The position numbers and the translations under genes are program-made. A stretch of 38,118 nt of DNA from a virus. This document shows positions 7,179-14,510 of this stretch, piece by piece. Where the stretch lies: IMG/VR virus record IMGVR_UViG_3300050821_009233, positions 1 to 38,118 of that record; one strand, given 5' to 3'. The notes beneath the pieces are model-generated. The model did not search any database. It was not told where the DNA came from and worked only from the letters and a program-made list of their open reading frames with translations. Positions within the stretch are counted from its first letter, which is position 1; every line of letters begins with the position of its first letter.

Positions 7179-7682
7179 TTACGGCGCCGAGATCAGGAGG
7201 CCATTCTTAAAAGTCCAGGTGTGCGTGTTGCCGTCGCCTTCGCAGACGTGTTTCGTCCCGGTGAACCCTATGAGCGTTCCAACGAACCAGTATTCTTGCC
7301 CCGCGCTGGTGAAATTAAAGAATCCGGGCCGCAGCCAGACGATGGTGCCGGCTGCTAGGTTATTGATACCGGTTACCTCATAGGCCGGGTTAACAGTCGT
7401 CGTGCCGCTTAGCGCATCAGGTAAAGGGGTAAACGTCCCCCCCGTGGCAAACTGCTGCTGCTGCCATGCGTAGGGGTTGGTCCCCGAGAGGATCTTGGCG
7501 GCAAAGCCGCTTCGTAGCACCTGGCGATACATCGGCCCATTTGGACCGTTGATCACCTCGCCAGCCGAGCTGACCGATGTCTTTGAGATCCGCTCGATCT
7601 CCACGGCCATGCGGTCCAGCAGCATAACCAGCTCTTGCACGCTGTACCGGCCGGCATCGAGGCGAGGCAGTGAGCCAATCAT
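7179..7682 (-). CDS. Probable tail-region protein, unknown function
   Basis: A 167-residue protein with an N-terminal helix (SVQELVMLLDRMAVEIERI, about 14-32) followed by a beta-rich domain (TGINNLAAGTIVWLRPG, about 100-120). Its ATG overlaps the upstream gene's stop by one base. The coupling to the 347-residue gene implies they are made together. No family was recognised. Confidence 0.6.
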   Translation of the reverse strand: MIGSLPRLDAGRYSVQELVMLLDRMAVEIERISKTSVSSAGEVINGPNGPMYRQVLRSGFAAKILSGTNPYAWQQQQFATGGTFTPLPDALSGTTTVNPAYEVTGINNLAAGTIVWLRPGFFNFTSAGQEYWFVGTLIGFTGTKHVCEGDGNTHTWTFKNGLLISAP

Positions 7683-8725
7683 TACTGAGCCTTTGGCGGC
7701 TTGAACAACGTCGTCATGTCGCAGACGTCGTAAATGTGTTTGCCGTCCGGCGTCACAGGGCCGGGGTTCGGTCCCTGGATCGCGTAGGCGGTGCCATCGC
7801 TGGAGATCTCCACCCAGCCGCCGGTGGTGCCGTTAACTGGCCCGAAAATCTTGTGGTGCCCCGGATTGAAGTACTTCATCCGGTAGCCCACGGTGTAGAT
7901 GCGGCGGCCGATCGGCGAGCGGATCGGGGTCATGACCGCCGCGAGAAGAAGCAAGGTCCCCGCGGGGTAGCCGGCGAAAGCGTCCTGGTTGACTTTACCG
8001 AGGCACGCCTCTACCGCTGCTTCGGTGGCGCTCAAGGTTGGGTCAATCGCGAGGCTCGGCACCGCCTCTTTCGGCACCAGCTCCCAGCGGAATTCAAAGT
8101 CGTGATTGACGGCGATCTTGCCAGGCGCGAACTGGACGACGCTCCCGGCCGCCCCACCGCCGGCATACTTCATAACGCCAATGCCGAGCGATACGTAATC
8201 CGCGCTCGGATTAACCAGCTTCGTCACGTAGCGGTTAAGCCGGCTCTCGTCGGTGATGAGCGTTGCGCCGACGAGCGTCTGGACGAGCGGGTCGTTATCC
8301 GTGCGGATGTCGTAAGGGAGGGTCTCAAATTCGATGGTGAAGCGTGCGAACTTGTAGTTGTTGCTGATCTGCGGGCTCATCACCGAGTAGCCCGGCGCGA
8401 AGACATTGGCAGGCTGTCCGTTTGCCTGATCGGGCAAGCCGTGCGGCATAACCCGGCTTATTTTAGTCGCGTAGAGGAACTGATTGCCGTCCGAAAGAAA
8501 GTCCGGATGCGCCCAGGGCACCGTCCGCAAGATCATGGCCGCGTTGGGTTCGGCCAAACCGGTGTTGTAAACCTGGGCATAGCCGAGGATGTCCTGAACA
8601 GCGTAGGCGTACTGCGCCCAGGGCACGTCGATGACCCGCGTCATGCGTGTGCCGTCATTGACCCAGGAGGCGTCGTGGCTCTCGGGGTAATGCTCGGTGT
8701 ACGTGAAGCGGCGGAAGGATTGCAT
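7682..8725 (-). CDS. Large probable tail/virion protein, unknown function
   Basis: A 347-residue protein with no signal peptide or membrane span. The first half is aromatic-rich (FRRFTYTEHYPESHDASW) and looks beta-structured. A C-terminal region (about 260-347) contains IGRRIYTVGYRMKYFNPGHH and a Gly-rich segment. It is the first gene downstream of the tape measure apart from the opposite-strand gene at 8749, where many phages encode distal tail and tail-associated proteins. A distal tail role is inferred from position only. Confidence 0.6.
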   Translation of the reverse strand: MQSFRRFTYTEHYPESHDASWVNDGTRMTRVIDVPWAQYAYAVQDILGYAQVYNTGLAEPNAAMILRTVPWAHPDFLSDGNQFLYATKISRVMPHGLPDQANGQPANVFAPGYSVMSPQISNNYKFARFTIEFETLPYDIRTDNDPLVQTLVGATLITDESRLNRYVTKLVNPSADYVSLGIGVMKYAGGGAAGSVVQFAPGKIAVNHDFEFRWELVPKEAVPSLAIDPTLSATEAAVEACLGKVNQDAFAGYPAGTLLLLAAVMTPIRSPIGRRIYTVGYRMKYFNPGHHKIFGPVNGTTGGWVEISSDGTAYAIQGPNPGPVTPDGKHIYDVCDMTTLFKPPKAQ

Positions 8726-8735
8726 GGGCGGTTGC

Positions 8736-8741
8736 TAGAAT
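8736..8741 (+). promoter_or_regulatory. Extended -10 box TGC-TAGAAT, predicted leaderless start
   Basis: TAGAAT is preceded by TG one base away (8733-8734), an extended -10 arrangement that can work without a -35. The box ends 7 nt before the ATG at 8749, so the transcript would start at or beside the start codon. Confidence 0.5.
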
Positions 8742-8748
8742 CAAGGGC

Positions 8749-9069
8749 ATGCGCGACACGATCCCGGTCCACTGCCCCAATTGCGAGAAGGTTGTGCAGG
8801 CGCTCGCTTACGCCAGGGCCTCGCTGCGCTGTAGCCAATGCAACAAGGTGTTTGTCGTGAACGATCACCGGCAGCCACCGGTCGGTATCAGCCGGCGCGT
8901 CGAGGTCGCCTGCCCCTGGTGCGCGAAACCGGTGGTGGTCACCGTCGAGCAACTCCACGGCCGGGAGCGCTGTCCGCATTGCGGCGCTCGCTATCGCCCA
9001 GGGGAGCCGCCACGGCAGAAGAAAGCCTTTTGGGAGCGCATCATGGCATGGTTCAAGCGACCTACTTGA
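8749..9069 (+). CDS. Double zinc-ribbon protein on the opposite strand (moron candidate)
   Basis: A 106-residue protein with four Cys pairs: CPNC (residues 9-12), CSQC (27-30), CPWC (55-58) and CPHC (75-78). Pairs one and two, and pairs three and four, are spaced to form two tandem zinc ribbons. The C-terminal tail is basic (KKAFWERIMAWFKRP). This resembles nucleic-acid-binding or RNA-polymerase-associated ribbons, but no named family was recognised. It lies alone on the plus strand between tape measure and tail genes; its stop overlaps the end of the tape measure gene by 8 nt. It could regulate transcription or serve as lysogenic cargo; both are inference. Confidence 0.75.
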   Translation: MRDTIPVHCPNCEKVVQALAYARASLRCSQCNKVFVVNDHRQPPVGISRRVEVACPWCAKPVVVTVEQLHGRERCPHCGARYRPGEPPRQKKAFWERIMAWFKRPT

Positions 9070-11071
9070 GCGGCCGCCGGCCGTTCTGTTCGATCTTGTT
9101 CAGGATCTCGAGCTGCTCGATAAGCTTCTTCAAGTTGTCCTGCTGCAGTTGCAGCAGCTTTGCTTCCAGCGGCGACTTGATCTGCATCTGGGCATTCTTC
9201 CAGGCATCGGCGATGCTGGTTATTTGCGGCCGCATTTGGAAGGCGGCAAGCGCCGCCGGGTCGGCCTGGAGCTTGGCAGGGGCGTTCTGCTGGGCCTGCA
9301 TTTTGCCGGCGCCTTTGAGTATTTCCGCGATCCCGGGCGGGGGCGCCATTCCAGGGGGCATGTGAGGAGCGATTGGACCGCCTGGCATGTTCACGCCCGG
9401 CCCCTGCCTACCCTGGTTTCCCGCGCCTGCTGCGCCTTGCACCATGCCGCCCATCACTGCGCCGGGAAGTCCGCCCTTGTTATTTTGGTTGGGCGGCGGG
9501 TTGATCTTTTCAAACTCCTCCCGCATCTCTTTCGCGCGCTGCCTGGCCTCTTGCAGTTTCCAGATCAGAATGCCGATCAGCGTGATGAGAATGAGCACGC
9601 CGGCGATAATGGGATGTGCCATCAAGGCGCTGCCGGCCGCCAGCATTGCACGCGCCAGCGCAGGGACAGCCGTTGTCGCGATCCACATGAGTGCGAAACC
9701 AACGGAGCGAAACCCCTCAATCAGCGCAGGCAATGTGGCAATGAACTTGAGCACGATCATTGTGGCCCCGGAGATGCCCAGCCCCCAGAGAATCCACTTC
9801 GCGTAATTGTCTTTCTGCTCGTCGCTTAGATTGTGCACCCAGTAGGCGGCCTTTTGGATCCACACCACCGCCTGGGCGACGTAGGGAATGAACGCGCCGC
9901 CGATCTCGGCCGAGAGCAGCTTGAAGCTCAAGGTCAGCGTGTTAAAGGCATCCGGACTGGCCGCGGCGACGAACCCGGCGACCGCGGCGCTGCCTGCGAC
10001 AAAGACCGTGGTGGCAACCTTGTTGAGCCCGTCCATGCGCTTGGTGATTTCGTCGAGACGGAAGCGAAACTTGCCTAACGCGGTGTCGCCGGCGATGAAC
10101 ATCTTAAAGGCCGTGCCACTGGCCGCTCCCCAGCCGCGCATCTTGATGGTGGCGTCGACGAGTTGCTTCTGAATCGCCTTCATCGAGGGTTCCATCTTCC
10201 GTGACAGGGCCTTTTGGAACTGCTCGCCGGCGGTGCCCATGCCCTGGCCCATTTCCCCGCCCAGGGCCTTGAAGGCACGCTGCATGCGCGTCATTTCCCG
10301 CCGGGCCTCGCCCATGCTCTTAAGCACCGCTGGGTCGATGCCCATCTTGGCCAGGGCGCCCCGGTCCTGATCTAACCCGGCCTGAGCCTCTGCGCGGTCC
10401 TTGATATCCTCCATCTGCTTGGCAATTGCGTTTTGCGTGCGCAGGAACTTGACGTATTCGCCGGAGGCGTACGACTTCTTGAGCTTGTCCAAGGAGTCGA
10501 TCTGGCCGCTGATTTGTTGCTGCAGGGGGCTCATGCCCGCCTGCGCCGCGGCCTGGTCCTTGATGTCCTGCATCTGCTTGGCGATTGCAGACTGCGTCTT
10601 CAGGAACTTGACATACTCTCCCGAGGCATAAGCTTTTTGCAGCTTGTCCAACTCGCCACGCTGGGCGGTAATCGCCTGCGTCATTTCTGAGGGCTTGCCC
10701 AGCCCGGCCTTGGCCTCCGCGTTCGCCTGCAGGTCGATGAGCTGCTTTTGCAGCCCGGCCCGTTCTTTGAGGAAATTGATGTACTCGCCCGTGCGGACCG
10801 CCTTGTTCAGCCCCTCCAGCTTCATGCGTGCGGCGTCCAGCTCCTCCTCCCAGGGCGACTTTGTTTTGACGCCGGCCTGGAGCATGGCGCGCTCTTGCAG
10901 CTCCTGCATCTGCTTGGCGACGGCCTGCTGTTTGGCGGCAAAGTCTTTGAAGCCGCCGTTGTTGAGCGCAGCCGCAAAGCGCTCGGCCTGGGCCTGCTGT
11001 TGCTTCAGGTAACCTTCCAGGTTTCCCTTGGCGGAGATCTCGACAAACAGGTCGGCGAGCTTGAACGCCAC
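9062..11071 (-). CDS. Tail tape measure protein
   Basis: A 669-residue protein. A helical N-terminal half holds about four degenerate repeats of roughly 54 residues (about 39-233) with GEYxxFL at 95, 151 and 204 and KQMQDIKDxAxAQAG-type cores. A membrane-compatible segment follows at about 358-378, with more hydrophobic spans at about 430-505 and a Pro/Gly/Gln-rich C-terminal region. Long coiled helices plus internal membrane spans are the hallmark of siphophage tape measure proteins, which set tail length and contact the membrane on DNA entry. It directly follows the tail assembly chaperone T domain (one-base overlap), the classical gene order. It is short for the family, predicting a tail of about 100 nm by the usual 1.5 angstrom per residue rule. 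Confidence 0.88.
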   Translation of the reverse strand: MAFKLADLFVEISAKGNLEGYLKQQQAQAERFAAALNNGGFKDFAAKQQAVAKQMQELQERAMLQAGVKTKSPWEEELDAARMKLEGLNKAVRTGEYINFLKERAGLQKQLIDLQANAEAKAGLGKPSEMTQAITAQRGELDKLQKAYASGEYVKFLKTQSAIAKQMQDIKDQAAAQAGMSPLQQQISGQIDSLDKLKKSYASGEYVKFLRTQNAIAKQMEDIKDRAEAQAGLDQDRGALAKMGIDPAVLKSMGEARREMTRMQRAFKALGGEMGQGMGTAGEQFQKALSRKMEPSMKAIQKQLVDATIKMRGWGAASGTAFKMFIAGDTALGKFRFRLDEITKRMDGLNKVATTVFVAGSAAVAGFVAAASPDAFNTLTLSFKLLSAEIGGAFIPYVAQAVVWIQKAAYWVHNLSDEQKDNYAKWILWGLGISGATMIVLKFIATLPALIEGFRSVGFALMWIATTAVPALARAMLAAGSALMAHPIIAGVLILITLIGILIWKLQEARQRAKEMREEFEKINPPPNQNNKGGLPGAVMGGMVQGAAGAGNQGRQGPGVNMPGGPIAPHMPPGMAPPPGIAEILKGAGKMQAQQNAPAKLQADPAALAAFQMRPQITSIADAWKNAQMQIKSPLEAKLLQLQQDNLKKLIEQLEILNKIEQNGRRPLK
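10373..10957 (-). repeat. Four degenerate ~160-bp coding repeats in the tape measure gene
   Basis: The repeats encode about residues 39-233. The two best copies (around 10462 and 10621) share ASGEYVKFL(K/R)TQ and AIAKQM(Q/E)DIKD; the copies near 10789 and 10950 are more diverged. Spacing between GEYxxFL motifs is 56 and 53 residues. Tandem duplication of coil units is a known way to alter tape measure length. Confidence 0.75.
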
Positions 11072-11274
11072 TACTTACCTTCCTTCGCCTTTCTGCCTTC
11101 CTCGGCCAGGAACTCTTTCCACTTGCGATCCACCAGGTCCGGAGGAAGTCCCCGGTCCGTCCACACCTGGCGGAACTTCTCTTCGTAGGTGAGTTCTTCT
11201 TGGTTGGGATTGATGAGACGGCCCTTGTCGTCGCGCGGATGTCCGTAAATGGCGCGAACCTGGCCCGGCATCAA
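11071..11274 (-). CDS. T domain of the tail assembly chaperone (made by -1 frameshift)
   Basis: This 67-codon stretch can be read alone from TTG 11272-11274, but it continues in the -1 frame from the upstream gene G. The -1 frame is open from the slippery site at 11373 through WLSDDPWNLSIREIGRLMPG to the stop at 11071. It should therefore be made as the C-terminal part of a G-T fusion of about 242 residues (142 + 100). In siphophages the T domain recruits tail tube subunits to the chaperone-coated tape measure. The sequence is charged and helical, and it overlaps the tape measure start by one base. A separate start at TTG is unlikely. Confidence 0.8.
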   Translation of the reverse strand: MMPGQVRAIYGHPRDDKGRLINPNQEELTYEEKFRQVWTDRGLPPDLVDRKWKEFLAEEGRKAKEGK

Positions 11275-11798
11275 GCGGCCGATTTCTCGGATGCTGAGAT
11301 TCCAGGGGTCGTCGCTGAGCCAGGCGACGACGGTGCGGAAGGGGAGCCAGCCCCCGGAGCGGGGGCTTGAAAGTTTGGGTCGTTCATCTCCGCCAGGATT
11401 TGCATGACCTCGTCGAGCATCTTGGCAAAGATTTTCTCAACCAGGGGCATGTCCACGTCGTGCTCTTGCGGTTCGGCCTTGAGCATGAGGTAGAGCAGTT
11501 GCTTCTGCCCCATTTGCGTGGTCATGGCCTTGGCGGAGATGGCGGTGCCAAAACTGTAGGCGCCGGCGGCGATCTCGCCCGTCAGGGCCGTCATGCAGGA
11601 CTGGTATTCCTCTTCGGACAGGCCCTGCGGATTGGTCGGCGTTTGCTTGGCACGCTTGAGTGCGGCGCGGGCGCGTTGCTCCAGCCAGACCTCGAAATGC
11701 GCCTGCACGTCGTAGCGCGGTTGCGGCGCGATGTTGTAATGCTTGCCCTCGAAGTCGAACCCGGTGGGTAGGCCGAGAGCGTGCGCAGTGTCGCCCAT
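11271..11798 (-). CDS. Tail assembly chaperone, G protein
   Basis: A 175-residue helical protein directly upstream of the T domain and the tape measure gene, matching the position and size of lambda gpG-type chaperones, which coat the tape measure during tail assembly and are absent from the virion. Residues 1-142 are shared with the frameshift product; residues 143-175 (a Pro/Ser/Gly-rich tail) are specific to the unshifted form. The slippery codons CCA-AAC encode Pro141-Asn142. It starts 11 nt after the tail tube gene stop. Function comes from gene order plus the frameshift signal; the primary sequence itself is not similar to any family I recognise. Confidence 0.8.
   Translation of the reverse strand: MGDTAHALGLPTGFDFEGKHYNIAPQPRYDVQAHFEVWLEQRARAALKRAKQTPTNPQGLSEEEYQSCMTALTGEIAAGAYSFGTAISAKAMTTQMGQKQLLYLMLKAEPQEHDVDMPLVEKIFAKMLDEVMQILAEMNDPNFQAPAPGAGSPSAPSSPGSATTPGISASEKSAA
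11349..11379 (-). promoter_or_regulatory. Programmed -1 ribosomal frameshift signal (slippery heptamer plus hairpin)
   Basis: On the minus strand the heptamer C-CCA-AAC (complement of 11373-11379) lies in the G frame in the X-XXY-YYZ arrangement. Five nucleotides later comes AGCCCCCGCTCCGGGGGCT (complement of 11349-11367), an 8-bp perfect stem with a CTC loop. Slippage by -1 enters the open T frame. Heptamer, spacer and structure all fit the established tail chaperone mechanism. Confidence 0.9.
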
Positions 11799-11809
11799 GA
11801 AATCCTCAG

Positions 11810-12205
11810 TTACGGATAAACAAACGAACCCTTGGCCTTGCAGGAGATCGAGATGGTAAGCGCCGTCTTGACGTCGGCGTCCATCGGCGTGTCAACGACC
11901 AGGGCGGAGGGGAACGACCAGAAAGGACTGGCCAGGTCGTTGGTGTAGAGCTTCACGGCGGTGATGACCTGGGTCACCGTGATGTTGGGTGGATTGCCGA
12001 ACGGATCAGAGGCGGAATCCCAGTCCCCGTCGATGGAGAAGTCGCAATAAGCCAGGCAGCCGATGAAATCACCGAAGCCGGCGCCTTCGAAGTTGCTGAT
12101 CTCGTATTCATCGCCATGGGGCTTGACACTCCATTTCTTGGCGGTGAGCACGTAGGCGCCGACGCGGCACTTTGCGTTCTTGGCGGACAGGGGCGTAAAG
12201 GCCAT
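11810..12205 (-). CDS. Probable major tail tube protein
   Basis: A 131-residue beta-rich protein immediately upstream of the tail assembly chaperone, the usual place of the major tail subunit. It contains YVLTAKKWSVKPHGDEYEIS near the N-terminus and SALVVDTPMDADVKTALTIS near the C-terminus, consistent with the two-sheet fold of tube proteins. It is near the lower end of family length (about 130-250 residues), with no Ig-like extension. There is no membrane span or signal. The call rests on position, size and strand pattern; no family profile was run. Confidence 0.65.
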   Translation of the reverse strand: MAFTPLSAKNAKCRVGAYVLTAKKWSVKPHGDEYEISNFEGAGFGDFIGCLAYCDFSIDGDWDSASDPFGNPPNITVTQVITAVKLYTNDLASPFWSFPSALVVDTPMDADVKTALTISISCKAKGSFVYP

Positions 12206-12257
12206 GGGCGAGCCTCACATAATCAGAAGTCGAAAAGTCAGAAGGCAAAAGGGCGGG

Positions 12258-12785
12258 TTAGCCCCAGATGATGACCGTGGCGCTGAAGCTGTTGGTGCCA
12301 GGATCGAGCTTGAGCGACTTGCTGGTGGCGGAAACCCCGAACGAGTCGATGGGCGATTCTTGCATCCACTTGCCGCCGGCGCCGATGATCTGGATATCGG
12401 CGACCCCGTTGAACGGGCCGGCGTTGGGGGCGGCCGTGCCGATCCAGGCGTTGGTGGCCGCGCCGCCGACCTTCAGCACAAAGGCGGAGGTCGTTGCGAG
12501 GTTGATGATGCAGATGCCCTTCACGCCGTTCGTCGTGAAAACAAGGGCGTTGCCGAAGGCGTCCGTCAGACCCGTCGTCAGATCGAGCGTCTGCGGCGTC
12601 GAGGCGACCAGGGCGAGCGTCGCGTAGTAGAGCAGGTTGAACTTATTCGCGCCGGTGCCGCCGTTGTAGCTCGTCTTTTGGACGATGGTCGGATTGTCTT
12701 GGGGAACAGACAGCGAGCCGATCGGGTTCTGGTTGATCGCCGTGAAGGTCAGCGACATGCTGCCGGACTGAATGGCTGCGGCCAT
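12258..12785 (-). CDS. Probable virion protein, second tail-tube candidate
   Basis: A 175-residue beta-rich protein with many Thr, Ala, Asn and Gly and no membrane segment. It carries GSMSLTFTAINQNPIGS near the N-terminus and ends in FSATVIIWG. Similar IIW endings occur in the 108-residue protein at 15454, hinting at a related fold. Between tail terminator and tube genes, it may be a second tail tube or a decoration protein. I cannot choose from the sequence. Confidence 0.6.
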   Translation of the reverse strand: MAAAIQSGSMSLTFTAINQNPIGSLSVPQDNPTIVQKTSYNGGTGANKFNLLYYATLALVASTPQTLDLTTGLTDAFGNALVFTTNGVKGICIINLATTSAFVLKVGGAATNAWIGTAAPNAGPFNGVADIQIIGAGGKWMQESPIDSFGVSATSKSLKLDPGTNSFSATVIIWG

Positions 12786-12795
12786 GGGCTTTTTC

Positions 12796-13233
12796 TCACA
12801 AGGTGCGGATCAAGGTCATTTCGTAAAGCAGGTGGATGTAAAAAACGTCCACATCGTTTTCGTCGACCGCTTCGTCCATATCGAGGTCGTCGAGGGGCGA
12901 GGTCCTCTCGAACTTCATCAGGCGGGCCGTGTCGATAGTGAGCGTTTGCCAGTTGAGGAGCTGGTCGATGCGCTTGGCGATGTTCTCGGTGGTGGCCGCT
13001 AGTTCCGAGAAAGGCGAAATCTGGAGCTGCAGGCCCTCGGTGTAGTCTTTTTCAAACGTGTACTCGGGGCCCGGCCCGCCGGTACTGAAAAAAACGATGT
13101 AGGGCATTACTGCCCCGGGCGGCGCCGCCTTATACCACATCGCCGGATTGCCGTTCGGGTCAGGCGGAGCAATCAAGCCGATGATTGTGGCATCCGTGAC
13201 GACAGCTTGTTGCAGGGCGGTCTGGTAGGGCAT
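12796..13233 (-). CDS. Tail terminator / tail completion protein (DUF3168-like)
   Basis: A 145-residue protein with the layout of the DUF3168 tail terminator group. An N-terminal helix (LQQAVVTDATIIGLI) is followed by MWYKAAPPGAVMPYIVFFS, where the Pro-Tyr-Ile-Val strand is typical. A central helix then holds FSELAATTENIAKRIDQLL, and a final strand pair ends YIHLLYEMTLI. These proteins cap the tube at the head-proximal end. It sits between the gp10-like protein and the tube genes, as expected. It overlaps the upstream gene by one base. Confidence 0.7.
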   Translation of the reverse strand: MPYQTALQQAVVTDATIIGLIAPPDPNGNPAMWYKAAPPGAVMPYIVFFSTGGPGPEYTFEKDYTEGLQLQISPFSELAATTENIAKRIDQLLNWQTLTIDTARLMKFERTSPLDDLDMDEAVDENDVDVFYIHLLYEMTLIRTL

Positions 13234-13766
13234 CAGGAGCTCGGCAGGTTCACGCCTGCGCCCGGGCCCTCGCTAAGCGTGTTCGTGCCCTGGCCGGCCA
13301 GGATCTTCTCGACGTTTCCTGCTTCCTCAAAAGCGGTTTGGCGGAGGAAGGGGCGGCTCGCCATCTTGCTTGTGCCGAGCTCGAGGAACTTGGCATATTT
13401 CGTCGCGGGCCCGTACACGCCCACGCGGGCCACTAAAGTTTTCTCGTCTACCTCATACGTCACGCCGCTGCGGAGGTCGCCGGTTTGCTTCCTTGGCGGC
13501 TCGCCTGGCAAAGAGCGGACAAAGCCGTAGATGCGCTGGCGCTTCTTGTACAGCACCGTCCTGGTGAAGAGCTTGCCGCTGCGGAATTGCCCTGCTATTT
13601 CTTCGCGCTCATGGGCATAGACCGCGGAGCCGACGCCCGAGAGGTTTAGCTTTTCCTTGACGCGGTTGTGCAGGTGCGCCGCGGCCTTGGTCAGGCGGAC
13701 GGCAATGACGTTGTGGTACCAGTCCAGGAACTGCGCGTCATAGCTCTTGAGCGTGGCGACTGGCAC
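13233..13766 (-). CDS. HK97 gp10-like head-tail joining protein
   Basis: A 177-residue protein. The region YAKFLELGTSKMASRPFLR (about 125-143) is the characteristic HK97-gp10-like motif (a/yxxfxExGTsxmxaxPFLrpA). The preceding part is basic and helical (TKAAAHLHNRVKEKLN, about 26-41) as in that family. These proteins complete the head-tail interface. The neighbours, a head closure protein upstream and a tail terminator downstream, are exactly the standard order. It starts 2 nt after the upstream stop and its C-terminal tail is Gly/Ser-rich. Confidence 0.85.
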   Translation of the reverse strand: MPVATLKSYDAQFLDWYHNVIAVRLTKAAAHLHNRVKEKLNLSGVGSAVYAHEREEIAGQFRSGKLFTRTVLYKKRQRIYGFVRSLPGEPPRKQTGDLRSGVTYEVDEKTLVARVGVYGPATKYAKFLELGTSKMASRPFLRQTAFEEAGNVEKILAGQGTNTLSEGPGAGVNLPSS

Positions 13767-13768
13767 AT

Positions 13769-14116
13769 TTATTTCGGCTTCTTTTCCTGGCAGCCCACGA
13801 TGAGGTAGCGGTTCAGCTCGTCGGGGTTCCTCACGGCCTTCACTTCGAAGATGCGCGTGCCGAAGACGATCTGCTCCCCGCGCGAGATCGAGATGTTGGC
13901 CACGTTGTTGGCGCTGGGTCCGCCGACATACACGATGTGGTCAACCGTTTGGCCGTCGCGTCCGAACTGGCGCACGGAGCGCGCGTCAGCGGGACGAATC
14001 CTTGCCGGCAGGGCGGCATACTTGGCCACCCAGCTCTTTTGCCGCTTGCCGCCCGTCTGGGCCATGCTGAGCGTGTTGACCTGGATTACTTTCCCGAGCA
14101 GGCTGTGCAGGGTCAT
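13769..14116 (-). CDS. Head closure (head-tail joining) protein
   Basis: A 115-residue beta-rich protein. The C-terminal half has the family pattern of phage head-tail joining proteins: a GEQIVFGTRIFEVKAVRNPD segment (about 79-98) followed by RYLIVGCQE, close to the usual rIxyggrxFxVxgvxnpdernryl. It would seal the connector after DNA packaging. Its ATG at 14114-14116 lacks a clear Shine-Dalgarno site. An alternative frame from 14210 overlaps the first part and is listed separately. Gene order strongly supports the call. Confidence 0.75.
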   Translation of the reverse strand: MTLHSLLGKVIQVNTLSMAQTGGKRQKSWVAKYAALPARIRPADARSVRQFGRDGQTVDHIVYVGGPSANNVANISISRGEQIVFGTRIFEVKAVRNPDELNRYLIVGCQEKKPK

Positions 14117-14210
14117 GGGCTTTGTTTTGACTGCCGGTGAAGAGCTTGTTTTTGTAATTGCTTTGCATGGGTTTCCACTCGCGGCCGTCGAGGTATTCCA
14201 CTCTCAGCAT
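13986..14210 (-). CDS. Possible small overlapping gene, low confidence
   Basis: This 74-codon frame starts at ATG 14208-14210, overlapping the upstream stop by 7 nt (ATGCTGA). The first 34 residues (MLRVEYLDGREWKPMQSNYK and on) look protein-like and fill the otherwise empty 14117-14203 gap. The rest overlaps the head closure gene out of frame and looks like a shadow. It may be a real short gene, the remains of one, or chance. Confidence 0.25.
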   Translation of the reverse strand: MLRVEYLDGREWKPMQSNYKNKLFTGSQNKAHDPAQPARESNPGQHAQHGPDGRQAAKELGGQVCRPAGKDSSR

Positions 14211-14509
14211 GGCGGGGCCTTGGGCAAATGCGTTTCGACGAAGGCCATCAGCTCGGCATGCGTTTCAAAGCAGACTTCATACTCGTACTCAGCCAGCTTT
14301 TCGCGGAAGGAGTAGCCGCGCTTGGGAGGCTCGATGTAAGCTTTTTCGTCGGCCGTCTCTTTCAGCAGGATTGGTTCCCCGTTGGCTGGGCAGGGCGTCC
14401 AATGCGTCCACCCGTCATGCGTCGGCTGAGTCAGTGCCCGAAACACCAGCTGCTCATGGTCGCCGCCGCATCGAGCACAGTGCTTCAAATCCACCGTCAA
14501 AAAGCCCAC
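14204..14509 (-). CDS. Small CxxC protein, unknown function
   Basis: A 101-residue protein beginning MGFLTVDLKHCARCGGDHE, with a Cys pair at residues 11-14 and another Cys near 40. A helix-rich C-terminus contains EKLAEYEYEVCFETHAELMAFVETHL. It lies between connector and head closure genes, where many phages carry a small non-essential gene. The single ribbon-like half site could bind zinc with help from the Cys at 40 and nearby His residues. No family was recognised. It starts 1 nt after the connector stop. Confidence 0.65.
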   Translation of the reverse strand: MGFLTVDLKHCARCGGDHEQLVFRALTQPTHDGWTHWTPCPANGEPILLKETADEKAYIEPPKRGYSFREKLAEYEYEVCFETHAELMAFVETHLPKAPPC

Positions 14510-14510
14510 G

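Noticed and set aside
7670-8860. Plus-strand 396-codon open frame opposite the tail gene
   Set aside because: It covers an intact minus-strand gene with normal composition. It has biased basic/Ala composition and no start signal.
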